A DNA stretch of 14,649 bases, taken from NCBI GenBank assembly GCA_012735335.1, contig JAAYHO010000444.1, positions 1 to 14,649 on the forward strand, in the 5' to 3' direction. Both the position numbers and the translations under genes were made by a program. How positions within the stretch are numbered: the first letter of the stretch is position 1; each line of letters begins with the position of its first letter. Source of the stretch: Gammaproteobacteria bacterium. Its GTDB lineage: Bacteria > Pseudomonadota > Gammaproteobacteria > Pseudomonadales > Pseudomonadaceae. The notes below the pieces were generated by a model that did no database searches, was not told the DNA's origin, and saw nothing but the letters and a program-made list of their open reading frames with translations. Of the stretch, positions 1-9,463 are shown one piece after another.

Positions 1-660
1 AGTGCCATAGATGCGCTGCAGCTGCTCGTTCTTGGCATCACCGCGCCAGTAGGCACCGGAAATCCGAGTCAGCTGGAACACCTTGAGGAAGCGGGTGTTG
101 GGCACGTGCGGGCCACGGCACATGTCCACGTACTCTTCGTGGTAATACAGGCCCATGGCAGTCTCGTCGGGCATGTCCTCGACCAGACGCAGCTTGTAAT
201 CCTCATCCCGCTCGGTGAAGACCTTGATCACCTCGTCGCGCGGCGTCATCTTCTTGATAACGTCGTACTCGGTCGCGATCAGCTCGCGCATGCGCTTCTC
301 GATCGCCGCCATATCCTCAGGGGTAAAGCCGCGCTCGTAGGCGATGTCGTAATAGAAGCCTTCGTCGATAACCGGACCAATCACCATCCTGGCGGTGGGA
401 TACAGCTGCTTGACCGCATGGCCTACCAGGTGAGCACAGGAGTGGCGGATGATTTCCAGCCCTTCCTCGTCCTTCGGCGTGATGATCTGCAGGTCGGCAT
501 CCTGCTCGATGAGGTCACAAGCATCAACCAACCGACCGTTGACCTTGCCCGCTACGGTAGCCTTGGCCAGACCGGCGCCAATGGACTGGGCCACTTCAGC
601 CACGGTAACCGGATTATCAAATGCGCGCTGACTGCCGTCGGGGAGAGTGATAATGGGCAT
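1..660 (-). CDS. thrS: Threonyl-tRNA synthetase, N-terminal 220 residues (runs off left edge)
   Basis: Charges tRNA-Thr with threonine in the cytosol and edits mischarged Ser-tRNA-Thr. Read on the minus strand, it begins [20 protein letters not shown] and stays open to base 1, so only the first 220 residues are present (the full protein is about 640). Visible are the TGS domain (about 1-62) and then the second additional (editing) domain. The editing domain has the zinc/editing motif H73-S-C-A-H77 and, further on, C181-R-G-P-H185; these match the E. coli ThrS editing residues within one position. The catalytic core lies outside the window. The start at 660 is supported by AAGGAG six bases upstream. 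tRNA-Val and a strong terminator lie just upstream on the same strand, so thrS probably has its own promoter in the 71 bases between the terminator and its start. I see no tRNA-Thr-like operator there. Confidence 0.97.
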   Translation of the reverse strand, partial: MPIITLPDGSQRAFDNPVTVAEVAQSIGAGLAKATVAGKVNGRLVDACDLIEQDADLQIITPKDEEGLEIIRHSCAHLVGHAVKQLYPTARMVIGPVIDEGFYYDIAYERGFTPEDMAAIEKRMRELIATEYDVIKKMTPRDEVIKVFTERDEDYKLRLVEDMPDETAMGLYYHEEYVDMCRGPHVPNTRFLKVFQLTRISGAYWRGDAKNEQLQRIYGT

Positions 661-731
661 ATGCCGCTCCTTGTTCAGTGGTGACCTCTACGCCAGGCCA
701 CATGATGGATATAGATGGATAACAGAAATGA

Positions 732-763
732 AAATGCCCGACCACACAGGTGGTCGGGCATTT
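732..763 (-). terminator. Strong intrinsic terminator after tRNA-Val
   Basis: A perfect 14-bp stem (732-745 with 750-763) closes a 4-base loop. On the minus strand it is followed by a T-rich run (TTTTCATTTCTG). It sits 5 bases beyond the 3' end of tRNA-Val and 71 bases upstream of the thrS start, so it should separate the tRNA transcript from thrS. Confidence 0.88.
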
Positions 764-768
764 CTAAT

Positions 769-845
769 TGGTAGGCACGAGTGGATTCGAACCACCGACC
801 CCCACCATGTCAAGGTGGTGCTCTAACCAACTGAGCTACGTGCCT
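769..845 (-). tRNA. tRNA-Val (anticodon GAC)
   Basis: A complete 77-base cloverleaf on the minus strand, with CCA encoded. The acceptor arms AGGCACG and CGTGCCT pair perfectly, and the discriminator base is A. The D arm starts GTAGCTCAGTTGG, the anticodon stem CCACC/GGTGG holds the loop TTGACAT with anticodon GAC (reads GUC and GUU), and the T arm contains GGTTCGAATCC. A consensus-like promoter lies directly upstream and an intrinsic terminator directly downstream, so it appears to be a single-gene unit between uvrB and thrS. Confidence 0.97.
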
Positions 846-858
846 GCGATGGAGGCGA

Positions 859-887
859 ACTATACGCACCACCCCGAGCAGCGTCAA
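859..887 (-). promoter_or_regulatory. Sigma-70 promoter of tRNA-Val
   Basis: On the minus strand TTGACG (887-882) and TATAGT (864-859) are separated by exactly 17 bases. A start about 7 bases further on would leave a leader of only a few bases before the tRNA at 845, as expected for a tRNA gene. The bases after the -10 (TCGCCTCC) are C/G-rich, a discriminator type linked with stringent control. Confidence 0.8.
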
Positions 888-981
888 CCCCTAAGTCACT
901 GAATAGATGTAAAAAGCTGAACATTCCTGACAGGCGCTGCAAGCACCCCGCCAACCGGGGCTGGTCGGCGCGCCGAGCGCC

Positions 982-2997
<2,016 letters not shown>

Positions 2998-3033
2998 GAC
3001 AGGGAAGACACCACGACAGAACGGACAGCTTCC

Positions 3034-3042
3034 ATCATAGCA
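3034..3042 (-). promoter_or_regulatory. Candidate extended -10 promoter of uvrB
   Basis: On the minus strand TG-C-TATGAT (3042-3034) forms an extended -10 element about 37 bases before the uvrB ATG. The -35 position (around 3057-3062, GCATGG) is poor, which is common for extended -10 promoters. No LexA-type CTG-N10-CAG operator is present nearby. Confidence 0.42.
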
Positions 3043-3099
3043 TTGCCAAACAGGCCCCATGCAGGCCAACCGGACTCGCACCGGCAGCCTGTCTCTGTT

Positions 3100-3105
3100 T
3101 ATAAT
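3100..3105 (+). promoter_or_regulatory. Candidate -10 box of the aminotransferase gene
   Basis: A perfect TATAAT in an otherwise GC-rich divergent intergenic region, 61 bases before the aminotransferase ATG. No good -35 hexamer lies 16-18 bases upstream (the bases there read roughly TCGCAC), so either strength comes mainly from the -10 or an activator is needed. Confidence 0.4.
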
Positions 3106-3166
3106 GTCCAGCCGCCTGCGGCATAGAGCCCGACACCCATTCACCTGTTTCGAGTCTGCCCATACC

Positions 3167-4372
3167 ATGAGTCTGTTTTCCCCCGTTGAAATGGCACCCC
3201 GCGATCCCATTCTTGGCCTGAACGAAGCCTACAATGCCGATCCGCGCACAGAGAAAGTCAATCTGGGCGTTGGCGTCTACTACGATGAGAATGGCAAGGT
3301 TCCGCTGCTGCGCGCTGTCCAGGCCGCCGAGGAGGCCCGCGTTGCCGAATACGCTCCGCGCACCTATCTGCCGATGGAGGGTCTGGCTCCCTACGACCAG
3401 GCCGTGCAGAAGCTGCTGCTGGGCGCAGACTCCCCGTTGCTGAGTTCGGGCCAGTTGGTAACGGCGCAATCGCTGGGCGGCACCGGCGCACTGCGGCTGG
3501 GCGCGGACTTTCTTTATCGGCTGGCAGACAAGCGTCTGGTGGCCATCAGCGACCCGAGCTGGGAAAACCACCGTTCGCTGTTCGAAACCGCCGGATACGA
3601 GGTGGTGACCTACCCCTATTACGACCCGGCTACCAACGGTCTGAATCTGCAAGGCATGCTGCAGGGCATTGAAGCCCTGCCCGAGGGCAGCGTGGTACTG
3701 CTGCACGCCTGCTGTCACAACCCGACCGGTGTGGATCTGGCCCCGGCACAATGGCAGCAGGTGATCGAGGTCATCCGCAAGCGCAACCATGTGCCCTTCC
3801 TGGATATCGCCTATCAGGGTTTCGGTGACGACCTGGAGCAGGACGCGCTGGCAGTCCGCCTGTTCGCCAACTCCGGCCTGCCCTGCGTGATCGCCAGCTC
3901 CTTCTCCAAGTCCTTCTCCCTGTACGGTGAGCGGGTCGGCGCCCTGACCCTGGTCACCGGTACCCCCGAGGAAGGCGAGCGGGTGCTGTCACAACTCAAG
4001 CGGGTCATCCGCACCAACTACTCCAACCCGCCGACCCATGGCGCCAAGGTGGTGGCTGCGGTGCTGAACAACGCCGATCTGTACGCCATGTGGGTCGAGG
4101 AGCTGGCGGAAATGCGCGTTCGCATCAAACAGATGCGCAAGGCGCTGGCCGACCGGCTGCGCGCCGCTGGAGTACGTCAGGACGTCAGCTTCATCGAGCA
4201 GCAACGGGGCATGTTCTCCTACTCCGGCCTGAGCCGTGAACAGGTCGAACGCCTGGCCAGCGAGTTCGCCATCTATGCAGTGGGCAGCGGCCGCATCTGC
4301 GTCGCCGCCCTGAACGACAGCAATATCGACGCCGTGGCCAATGCCATGGCCAAGGTCATGCTGGAAGCCTGA
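3167..4372 (+). CDS. Class I aspartate/aromatic-amino-acid aminotransferase
   Basis: Cytosolic PLP enzyme exchanging amino groups between aspartate or aromatic amino acids and 2-oxoglutarate; the AspC/TyrB type (fold type I, subgroup I-alpha). The 401 residues match the family (E. coli AspC 396). Key positions: N185 in HNPTG, D213 and Y216 contacting PLP, K248 in SSFSKSF as the Schiff-base lysine, R256, and R376 in VGSGRI binding the substrate alpha-carboxylate. Each lies 9-10 positions before its E. coli counterpart. [20 protein letters not shown] aligns with the usual N-terminus, which favours 3167 over the longer frame from 3059, whose extra residues would overlap the promoter region. No Shine-Dalgarno is obvious. 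Whether it prefers aspartate or tyrosine/phenylalanine cannot be read from the sequence, so I give no symbol. It is divergent from uvrB. No terminator is seen before tRNA-Asn, so read-through is possible. Confidence 0.93.
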   Translation: MSLFSPVEMAPRDPILGLNEAYNADPRTEKVNLGVGVYYDENGKVPLLRAVQAAEEARVAEYAPRTYLPMEGLAPYDQAVQKLLLGADSPLLSSGQLVTAQSLGGTGALRLGADFLYRLADKRLVAISDPSWENHRSLFETAGYEVVTYPYYDPATNGLNLQGMLQGIEALPEGSVVLLHACCHNPTGVDLAPAQWQQVIEVIRKRNHVPFLDIAYQGFGDDLEQDALAVRLFANSGLPCVIASSFSKSFSLYGERVGALTLVTGTPEEGERVLSQLKRVIRTNYSNPPTHGAKVVAAVLNNADLYAMWVEELAEMRVRIKQMRKALADRLRAAGVRQDVSFIEQQRGMFSYSGLSREQVERLASEFAIYAVGSGRICVAALNDSNIDAVANAMAKVMLEA

Positions 4373-4411
4373 GAACGGACGGGGTATTTTCCGGAAAAGC
4401 CTCTCAAGGTG

Positions 4412-4439
4412 TTGACTTGAAAAGTTTTTTTGGTAAAGT
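4412..4439 (+). promoter_or_regulatory. Sigma-70 promoter of tRNA-Asn
   Basis: TTGACT (4412-4417) and TAAAGT (4434-4439) are 16 bases apart, with an A/T-rich spacer. They are followed by GCGC, a GC-rich discriminator typical of stringently controlled stable-RNA promoters. The tRNA begins 12 bases after the -10 box. Confidence 0.8.
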
Positions 4440-4451
4440 GCGCACATCCTT

Positions 4452-4527
4452 TCCGCGATAGCTCAGTCGGTAGAGCAAATGACTGTTAATCATTGGGTCC
4501 CAGGTTCGAGTCCTGGTCGCGGAGCCA
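4452..4527 (+). tRNA. tRNA-Asn (anticodon GTT)
   Basis: A complete 76-base cloverleaf with encoded CCA. The acceptor arms TCCGCGA/TCGCGGA pair perfectly, with discriminator G. The D arm is GCTCAGTCGGTAGAGC. The anticodon stem ATGAC/GTCAT-type region holds CTGTTAA with anticodon GTT, and the T arm contains GGTTCGAGTCC. It has its own promoter and terminator. No duplicated 3' end of the tRNA is seen downstream, so there is no sign of an integrated element here. Confidence 0.97.
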
Positions 4528-4534
4528 GATGATG

Positions 4535-4561
4535 AAAGCCCGGCAGATTGCCGGGCTTTTT
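4535..4561 (+). terminator. Intrinsic terminator after tRNA-Asn
   Basis: An 11-bp perfect stem (AAAGCCCGGCA with TGCCGGGCTTT) closes a 3-base GAT loop and continues into a T-run (TTTTT ending at 4561). It begins 8 bases after the tRNA. Confidence 0.9.
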
Positions 4562-4691
4562 CATTTCCAACCTGATCCGCTACGCTGTCCACACTCCCCC
4601 GCCACAACTATCCCGATCAACACAAAAAGTTGATACATTGCCTTCACTCCCCGGTTCATTGTGATATTTACCCCAGAGCAGAGACCCACAG

Positions 4692-5582
4692 ATGAAAGCA
4701 CCACGCGTCACCCTGGAGCAATGGCGAACCCTGCAGGCGGTAGTCGATCATGGCGGCTTTGCCCAGGCGGCGGAGGTGCTGCACCGCTCCCAGTCTTCGG
4801 TCAGCTACACCGTGGCGCGGATGCAGGAGCAACTGGGCGTCCCGCTGCTGGAGATTGTCGGACGCAAGGCTGAGCTGACCGAGGCTGGCTCGGCCTTGCT
4901 GCGCCGCTCCCGCCATCTGCTCAAGCAAGCCCAGCAACTCGAAGAGCTGGCCTGGAACATGGACCAGGGCTGGGAAGCGGAGGTACAGCTGGTGGTCGAA
5001 GCTGCGTACCCGACCGAGCGTCTGGCGCGGGCGCTGGAGGCTTTCATTCCGCAGAGCAAGGGCTGCCGGGTGCAACTGCGTGAGGAAGTCCTGTCGGGGG
5101 TTGAAGAGCTGCTGCACAGCGGCCATGCAGATCTGGCCATATCCGGCATCAGCATCGCCGGATATCTACCCCAGCAGCTCCATGCCATGCAGTTTGTCGC
5201 CGTGGCTCACCCGCACCACCCGCTGCATCAGTTGAACCGCACCCTTACCCACAACGACCTGGAAGACCACCTGCAGGTGGTCATCCGCGACTCCGGACGA
5301 CGCCACCCACGTAACGAGGGCTGGCTCGGTGCCGAGCAGCGCTGGACGGTCACCAGTCTGAATACCGCCGCCAAGCTGGTATCCCAGGGGCTGGGGTTTG
5401 CCTGGCTGCCCCAGCACGACATCGCCGATCAGCTGGAAAAAGGCAGCCTCGCAGTACTGCCGCTGGCCCAGGGCAGCCATCGCGCGGCGCAGATGTATCT
5501 GTACGCCAACAAGGACAAACCACTGGGCCCGGCGACCCGTATTCTGGCCGACCTGATCATCCAGCACTCGCATGATGAATAA
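4692..5582 (+). CDS. LysR-family transcriptional regulator
   Basis: DNA-binding regulator of 296 residues, the usual LysR length. The N-terminal winged helix-turn-helix (about 4-63) shows the family pattern [32 protein letters not shown], followed by the linker helix (about 65-90). The rest is the periplasmic-binding-protein-like effector domain. Its ligand is not apparent. LysR genes often control a divergent neighbour, but here the upstream neighbour is tRNA-Asn on the same strand, so the target is not indicated by context. The ATG at 4692 puts the HTH at the normal distance from the N-terminus; the preceding bases (CAGAGACCCACAG) give only a weak ribosome site. ppiA follows on the same strand after 92 bases with its own likely promoter, so the two are probably not one unit. 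The 130 bases between the tRNA terminator and this start hold no convincing promoter. Confidence 0.9.
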   Translation: MKAPRVTLEQWRTLQAVVDHGGFAQAAEVLHRSQSSVSYTVARMQEQLGVPLLEIVGRKAELTEAGSALLRRSRHLLKQAQQLEELAWNMDQGWEAEVQLVVEAAYPTERLARALEAFIPQSKGCRVQLREEVLSGVEELLHSGHADLAISGISIAGYLPQQLHAMQFVAVAHPHHPLHQLNRTLTHNDLEDHLQVVIRDSGRRHPRNEGWLGAEQRWTVTSLNTAAKLVSQGLGFAWLPQHDIADQLEKGSLAVLPLAQGSHRAAQMYLYANKDKPLGPATRILADLIIQHSHDE

Positions 5583-5609
5583 CCTGTCACCCATCAAGAC
5601 GAATCAGCG

Positions 5610-5638
5610 TTGAGCGCCGCCCCGCTTGTGCTTACACT
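5610..5638 (+). promoter_or_regulatory. Candidate sigma-70 promoter of ppiA
   Basis: TTGAGC (5610-5615) and TACACT (5633-5638) are separated by 17 bases and precede the ppiA start by 36 bases. Both hexamers keep their most conserved positions. This would let ppiA be transcribed independently of the LysR gene. Confidence 0.5.
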
Positions 5639-5674
5639 GCCTGCAACGTCCCTTCAGCCAACATGGAGCTCTGC

Positions 5675-6238
5675 ATGCTGAAAAAACTCATTGCCACCGT
5701 CGCCTTTACCCTGCTGGCCAGTACCGCCCTGGCGGACAACCCGCGGGTACTGCTGAACACCAGTCATGGTGATATCGAGATCGAGCTGTTTGCCGACAAG
5801 GCACCGATCAGCGTGGAGAACTTTCTGCGTTATACCGATGCAGGTCACTACGACGGCCTGATCTTCCACCGGGTGATCCCCGGTTTCATGATCCAGGGCG
5901 GCGGCTTCGACAGCAATATGCGCCAGCGCGCCGTCGGCCAGCCGATCAAGAACGAAGCGGACAACGGCCTGAAGAATGACCGCTATACCCTGGCCATGGC
6001 CCGCACCCAGGTGCGTGACAGCGCCACCAGCCAGTTCTTCATCAACCTGGTCAACAACGACTTCCTCAACCATGGCAGCCGCGACTTCGGCTATGCGGTA
6101 TTCGGCCAGGTGGTCAATGGTCAGGCTGTGGTCGAGACCATCGGCAAGGTGCAGACCGGCAGACAGGCGGGCCACAGCGATGTGCCCACCCTGCCGGTGA
6201 TCATCAACAGCGCCAAGCGGGTCAACAGCGCCGAATGA
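5675..6238 (+). CDS. ppiA: Periplasmic peptidyl-prolyl cis-trans isomerase A (cyclophilin)
   Basis: Catalyses proline cis-trans isomerisation during folding of exported proteins. The 187-residue product starts with a Sec signal peptide: MLKK, a hydrophobic core, and ASTALA as the likely cleavage site after residue 20. The mature part is a cyclophilin domain with [13 protein letters not shown] (64-76; the catalytic Arg is R66), SQFFINL (119-125), and [10 protein letters not shown] (140-149). As in other bacterial cyclophilins, the position of the eukaryotic cyclosporin-binding Trp is not a Trp. An ATG lies 12 bases further upstream (5663), but GGAG at 5665-5668 fits the ATG at 5675, and starting there gives a cleaner signal peptide; I therefore choose 5675. 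It converges with the downstream minus-strand gene, with only 25 bases between the two stops. Confidence 0.93.
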   Translation: MLKKLIATVAFTLLASTALADNPRVLLNTSHGDIEIELFADKAPISVENFLRYTDAGHYDGLIFHRVIPGFMIQGGGFDSNMRQRAVGQPIKNEADNGLKNDRYTLAMARTQVRDSATSQFFINLVNNDFLNHGSRDFGYAVFGQVVNGQAVVETIGKVQTGRQAGHSDVPTLPVIINSAKRVNSAE

Positions 6239-6242
6239 CCTG

Positions 6243-6287
6243 CTGCCCTTTCGCCGTGCTGCGTTATTCGGCCCGGCGAAAGGGCAG
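6243..6287. repeat. Perfect 14-bp inverted repeat between convergent gene ends
   Basis: CTGCCCTTTCGCCG (6243-6256) is repeated in inverse orientation at 6274-6287 with a 17-base loop. The right arm encodes the last residues (LPFRR) of the minus-strand gene and the left arm lies just after the ppiA stop. Neither strand has a T-run after the stem, so it is not a classic intrinsic terminator. It could instead protect both mRNA 3' ends or limit convergent read-through. Confidence 0.75.
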
Positions 6288-7403
6288 ATAAGTCAGCGCA
6301 TCCCGCTGATAGGCCTGTATTCCTTCCCGCTCCTGCAGCAGAAAATCCGCCACCGCCCCATGCAACCCTGGTTGCAGCCGGTGCCAGGACTGGGTCAGCA
6401 CCGGCTCGAAACCGCGCAACAGCTTGTGCTCACCCTGGGCTCCCGCATCAAAACGTTGCAGGCCCTCAACAATGCAGCGCTCCATACCCTGATAGAAACA
6501 GGTCTCGAAGTGCAGACGGTCGTATTCCTCCAGGCAGCCCCAGTAGCGGCCGTACAGGGTATGTTCGTCAGCCAGAAACAGCGCCCCGGCCACCTCCCTG
6601 CCCTGATGCCGGGCAAATACCAGGCGCAGGGACTCCGGCATGAGTGCGGCCAGACGGGTGAAGAAAGCCGAACTCAGATAGGGACTGCGCCCGCGCTTGA
6701 GGTAGGTGGCGGCATAGAAGGGATAGAAGCGCTGCCAGTCGTCCGCGGTGATTTCGGTACCGGACAGCCAGTGAAAACTGATGCCCTGCTCGGCAATCGC
6801 CTGGCGCTCCTTGCGGAAATTCTTGCGCTTGCGTGAATTGCAGGCGGCAAGAAAATCATCAAAGCACTGATAATCCCGGTTGAACCAGTGGAACTGGCAG
6901 CCCAACCGCTGCAGCCAGCCCCGCTCACGCAACCAGTCATCCTCACCGCCGGCATTGAACAGCAGATGCAGGCTGGATACGCGTTGAGCCAGCAGCTCCT
7001 CCTCCAGGTCCGCCAGCAACAGCTCGGCTGCTTCACTGCTGTGGGTCAGCAGGCGCGGCCCCTGTACCGGGGAAAAGGGAATCGCCGACAGATACTTGGG
7101 GTAATAACGCCGCCCTGCCCGCTGCCAGGCATCTGCCCACTGGAAGTCGAATACGTACTCGCCATAGGAGTGCTGCTTCAGGTACAGCGGCATGATCGCC
7201 TGTACCCGCTCACCCTCCCACACCACCCGGTGCGCCGGCTGCCAGCCGGTCTGCGCACAGACCGCGCCACTGTCTTCCAGTGCCTGCAGAAAAGCATGAC
7301 GCAGAAAGGGATAGCCGTCAGCCTGCAGGGCATCCCACTGCGATGCGGCAATAGCAGAGATACCATCCAGCCGGTCAAGATTCAGCGACACTCCAACCCC
7401 CAT
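6264..7403 (-). CDS. FemAB/GNAT-like protein of the DUF482 (COG3146) family
   Basis: A 379-residue cytosolic protein. Its pattern matches the family annotated 'GNAT family N-acetyltransferase' or 'peptidogalycan biosynthesis protein' (PF04339, FemAB_like). Conserved-looking stretches are RKRKNFRKERQAI (about 195-207), GRYWGC..YDRLHFETCFYQG (about 286-308) and GAQGEHKLLRGFEP (about 322-335). FemAB relatives transfer amino acids from aminoacyl-tRNA onto peptidoglycan precursors, but the activity of this family is not established and I assign none. No signal peptide or membrane segment is seen. The start is uncertain: ATG at 7403 has only GGTGA touching it, while the in-frame GTG at 7391 has GGGGG five bases upstream and would give 375 residues. 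The last codons form one arm of an inverted repeat shared with the convergent ppiA end. Confidence 0.82.
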   Translation of the reverse strand: MGVGVSLNLDRLDGISAIAASQWDALQADGYPFLRHAFLQALEDSGAVCAQTGWQPAHRVVWEGERVQAIMPLYLKQHSYGEYVFDFQWADAWQRAGRRYYPKYLSAIPFSPVQGPRLLTHSSEAAELLLADLEEELLAQRVSSLHLLFNAGGEDDWLRERGWLQRLGCQFHWFNRDYQCFDDFLAACNSRKRKNFRKERQAIAEQGISFHWLSGTEITADDWQRFYPFYAATYLKRGRSPYLSSAFFTRLAALMPESLRLVFARHQGREVAGALFLADEHTLYGRYWGCLEEYDRLHFETCFYQGMERCIVEGLQRFDAGAQGEHKLLRGFEPVLTQSWHRLQPGLHGAVADFLLQEREGIQAYQRDALTYLPFRRAE

Positions 7404-7440
7404 TCACCAGATCAGGCGGAAAGTATCGCACCGCAGACAT

Positions 7441-7463
7441 AAAAAAGCCCCCATGACGGGGGC
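7441..7463 (-). terminator. Intrinsic terminator of the lipoprotein gene
   Basis: On the minus strand GCCCCC (7463-7458 complement) pairs with GGGGGC across a 5-base loop and is followed by six Ts (7446-7441). It lies 29 bases after the stop of the lipoprotein gene and just upstream of the DUF482-family gene. Confidence 0.85.
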
Positions 7464-7491
7464 AGAAGGAGCAGCTTTACAAAGACCGGGC

Positions 7492-8181
7492 TTATTGCGC
7501 CCAGTCGAGGAAGGCAGCGCGACTCTCCGGGCTCATCAGATGCCAGAGTTGCTTGAGCGTGGTCAGGGTCGCGTCGTTGTGCGGCAGGGTTTCTGCGGCG
7601 ACTGCACTGGCCAGTGGTGCGGGTTGTGCGGCAGCTACCGGAGCAGCAGTGTTCAGCGGTGCAACGGTAGAGGCCTCATCGACCGCGCCAGCACCCATCA
7701 GCGAGCTGAGCAGGGAACTGTTACGCTGGCCGCGCTCACCTTCCACGCGCTCGCCGGTGCTGGTATTCACCGCCCAGCTGGCGAACTCGTCTTTCAGCAG
7801 TCGGGCCTCAGCCAGATTGGCCGGACGCTCGAACTCCAGCTGCCAGGTTTCGCCGGACTTGCCGTCAATCGCATAAACCGCAGAGCGGCCCCGTACCACC
7901 TCATGACTCAGACCACCGTCCACATCAAACACATTCTTGTAGAAGGCAGTGATGCGGTACTGGCCGGGCTGCAGGTGCAGGGTCTTGTCCTGAGTGCCGA
8001 ACAGGGCGTTGGCCGCAGGCACGTTCTCGCCGTTGATGCTCTGCACTTCCAGCTCATAGGGCACCACCACCGTCAGTACCTGCTCCTGCTGCTGGGCCGA
8101 GCCGGGGTACAACTGCACATGGGACTGCTGCGCACAGGCAACAAGAAAGCAGGACAAGGCAAGAACGAACAGGCTACGCAT
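7492..8181 (-). CDS. Probable outer-membrane lipoprotein, DUF2057 (YccT-like) family
   Basis: A 229-residue predicted lipoprotein: MRSLFVLALSCFLVAC is a short signal peptide ending in a lipobox (L-V-A-C16). The residue after the cysteine is Ala, not Asp, so sorting to the outer membrane is expected. The mature N-terminal half (about 30-145), with VVVPYELEVQSINGENV, LHLQPGQYRI and a following Tyr/Lys-rich strand, resembles the DUF2057 domain (PF09829), whose function is unknown. The C-terminal part contains an Ala/Pro-rich low-complexity stretch (about 175-200), followed by a short helical tail ending AAFLDWAQ. The ATG at 8181 has AAGGAG at six bases and gives the lipobox at the right distance, so the longer frame to 8241 is rejected. 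A TTGACA on the minus strand at 8274-8269 could be a -35, but its -10 is not clear. The gene stands alone, with a terminator after it and the porin terminator upstream. Confidence 0.75.
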   Translation of the reverse strand: MRSLFVLALSCFLVACAQQSHVQLYPGSAQQQEQVLTVVVPYELEVQSINGENVPAANALFGTQDKTLHLQPGQYRITAFYKNVFDVDGGLSHEVVRGRSAVYAIDGKSGETWQLEFERPANLAEARLLKDEFASWAVNTSTGERVEGERGQRNSSLLSSLMGAGAVDEASTVAPLNTAAPVAAAQPAPLASAVAAETLPHNDATLTTLKQLWHLMSPESRAAFLDWAQ

Positions 8182-8283
8182 GAAAACTCCTTGGTAAGAA
8201 TGGGCAGGCAAGTGGTGCGATATACACCGGGATAGTTGCAACCTGGAAACAAGGATAAGAACAATTCATGTCAATCAGATGAC

Positions 8284-8317
8284 AAAAAGCCGGGTTGCCC
8301 GAAGGAACAACCCGGCT
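8284..8317 (-). terminator. Intrinsic terminator of the porin gene
   Basis: A 10-bp perfect stem (8288-8297 with 8308-8317) and 10-base loop. On the minus strand it runs directly into TTTTT. It starts 28 bases after the porin stop codon. Confidence 0.88.
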
Positions 8318-8344
8318 GGATACATCCCTGTATCCCATACCCAC

Positions 8345-9463
8345 TTAGAAGTCGTAGCGCAGACCTACGGAGAAACCGGAGGCTTCTTCACCAGCGGCAG
8401 CGCCGGGGTTGGCGGTGCGTGCTTGCGCCCAAGGGCGGAGGCTCTGGCGGTCATCGTTATCGACAACAGCATAGTTGGCATAGACACGAACAGCCTTATC
8501 CAACTTGTGCTCAACCCCAATTACCCACATATCAGCATCATAGTCTTCGCCATCACTGTCCAAAGTCATCCACATAGCTTTCAGCGCAGTGGCGTCGGTC
8601 AGTTTGTACTCCCCACCAATACCAAAAGTATCCGAGGTAAGATCATCACGCTTACGCTCTGTCGCAGCAGCAGTAGCAGCCACATCAACTACGTTAGTCG
8701 GATCACCATTAGCATCAGCCACATACTTGGTATCGACACCGTCCCACTCAACGCTTTGATAGAAACCTACCACTTTAAATGCATCAGTCAGACTGTAAGC
8801 TGCAGCAAGACGGATACCGTCACGCTCGCCACGACCAGTGTCTTCTTCTGATGATTCATAGGCCAGAGCAGCAGTGAAGGGGCCATTGCCATAGTTCAAT
8901 GCTACGCTGAAGGCGTCTTGATCATGGTCTTGGGCTGCCGACTGGCCCTCATACATCGAGTAGGCAAACACCGCATTGAAGCCACCAAAACTGGGTGTGG
9001 TGTACTGAACGGTGTTATCAAAACGCTCATCGAAACGAGCGTCGCCGATACGAGTCAGGTTGCGCATATCACCGACCTGGTCACCGAACAGGTTGGCCGG
9101 GCCACGGGCCTTCTTGAACGGGCTGTCAAAACGACCGGCCTGGATGGCACCCCAGTTATCGCCCTTCAGGCCGACAAAGGTGTCACGGGTGGCGAAATCA
9201 CTGCCGCCATCACTGTTGCCCGTAGTGAAGTTGATCTGCTGCTCAATCTGGAAGAAAGCTTTCAAGTTTGGGTTGATTTCATGGTCACCCTTGAAACCAA
9301 TACGGGAGGAGTTGCTGGACAAGTTGGTTTCGGAGTAGTCGGCACCATCATCCAGGAAATCGGCGGATATGTGGGCACGACCGTAGATGCTCACATCAGC
9401 CAGCGCCAGAGCGGGCATGACAGCCGCAGCACCAACAGCAATCGCAATCAACTTCTTCTTCAT
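8345..9463 (-). CDS. Trimeric general outer-membrane porin (gram-negative porin family)
   Basis: A 372-residue beta-barrel porin that lets small hydrophilic solutes cross the outer membrane. The signal peptide MKKKLIAIAVGAAAVMPALALA is followed by DVSIYGRAHISADF, the first strand typical of the 16-stranded OmpC/PhoE-like superfamily (Porin_4 type, not OprD). SSRIGFKGDHEINPNLKAFFQIEQ and FVGLKGDNWGAIQAGRFDSPFK are the classic strand-turn signatures and lead toward the constriction loop. The protein ends in the BAM-recognised motif LRYDF with terminal Phe. The start at 9463 has AAGGAG seven bases upstream, which excludes the longer frame from 9502. The region 8521-8820 is visibly poorer in G+C than the rest of the gene (26, 29 and 27 of 60 in three sampled lines, against 38 of 60 at 9061-9120). 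It covers later loops such as YVADANGDPTNVVDVAATAAATE. A strong terminator follows. Confidence 0.92.
   Translation of the reverse strand: MKKKLIAIAVGAAAVMPALALADVSIYGRAHISADFLDDGADYSETNLSSNSSRIGFKGDHEINPNLKAFFQIEQQINFTTGNSDGGSDFATRDTFVGLKGDNWGAIQAGRFDSPFKKARGPANLFGDQVGDMRNLTRIGDARFDERFDNTVQYTTPSFGGFNAVFAYSMYEGQSAAQDHDQDAFSVALNYGNGPFTAALAYESSEEDTGRGERDGIRLAAAYSLTDAFKVVGFYQSVEWDGVDTKYVADANGDPTNVVDVAATAAATERKRDDLTSDTFGIGGEYKLTDATALKAMWMTLDSDGEDYDADMWVIGVEHKLDKAVRVYANYAVVDNDDRQSLRPWAQARTANPGAAAGEEASGFSVGLRYDF

Noticed and set aside
930..981. uvrB terminator in the G+C-rich stretch before tRNA-Val
   Set aside because: Only a 5-bp stem (946-950 with 956-960) without a T-run is visible, too weak to call.
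3095..3111. LexA-like site CTG...CAG between uvrB and the aminotransferase gene
   Set aside because: The spacing is 11 bases rather than 10 and the inner positions do not match CTGTATATATATACAG-type consensus, so SOS control is not supported.
4452..4691. Integration site at tRNA-Asn
   Set aside because: No integrase and no second copy of the tRNA 3' end are found in the window; the flanking genes are core genes.
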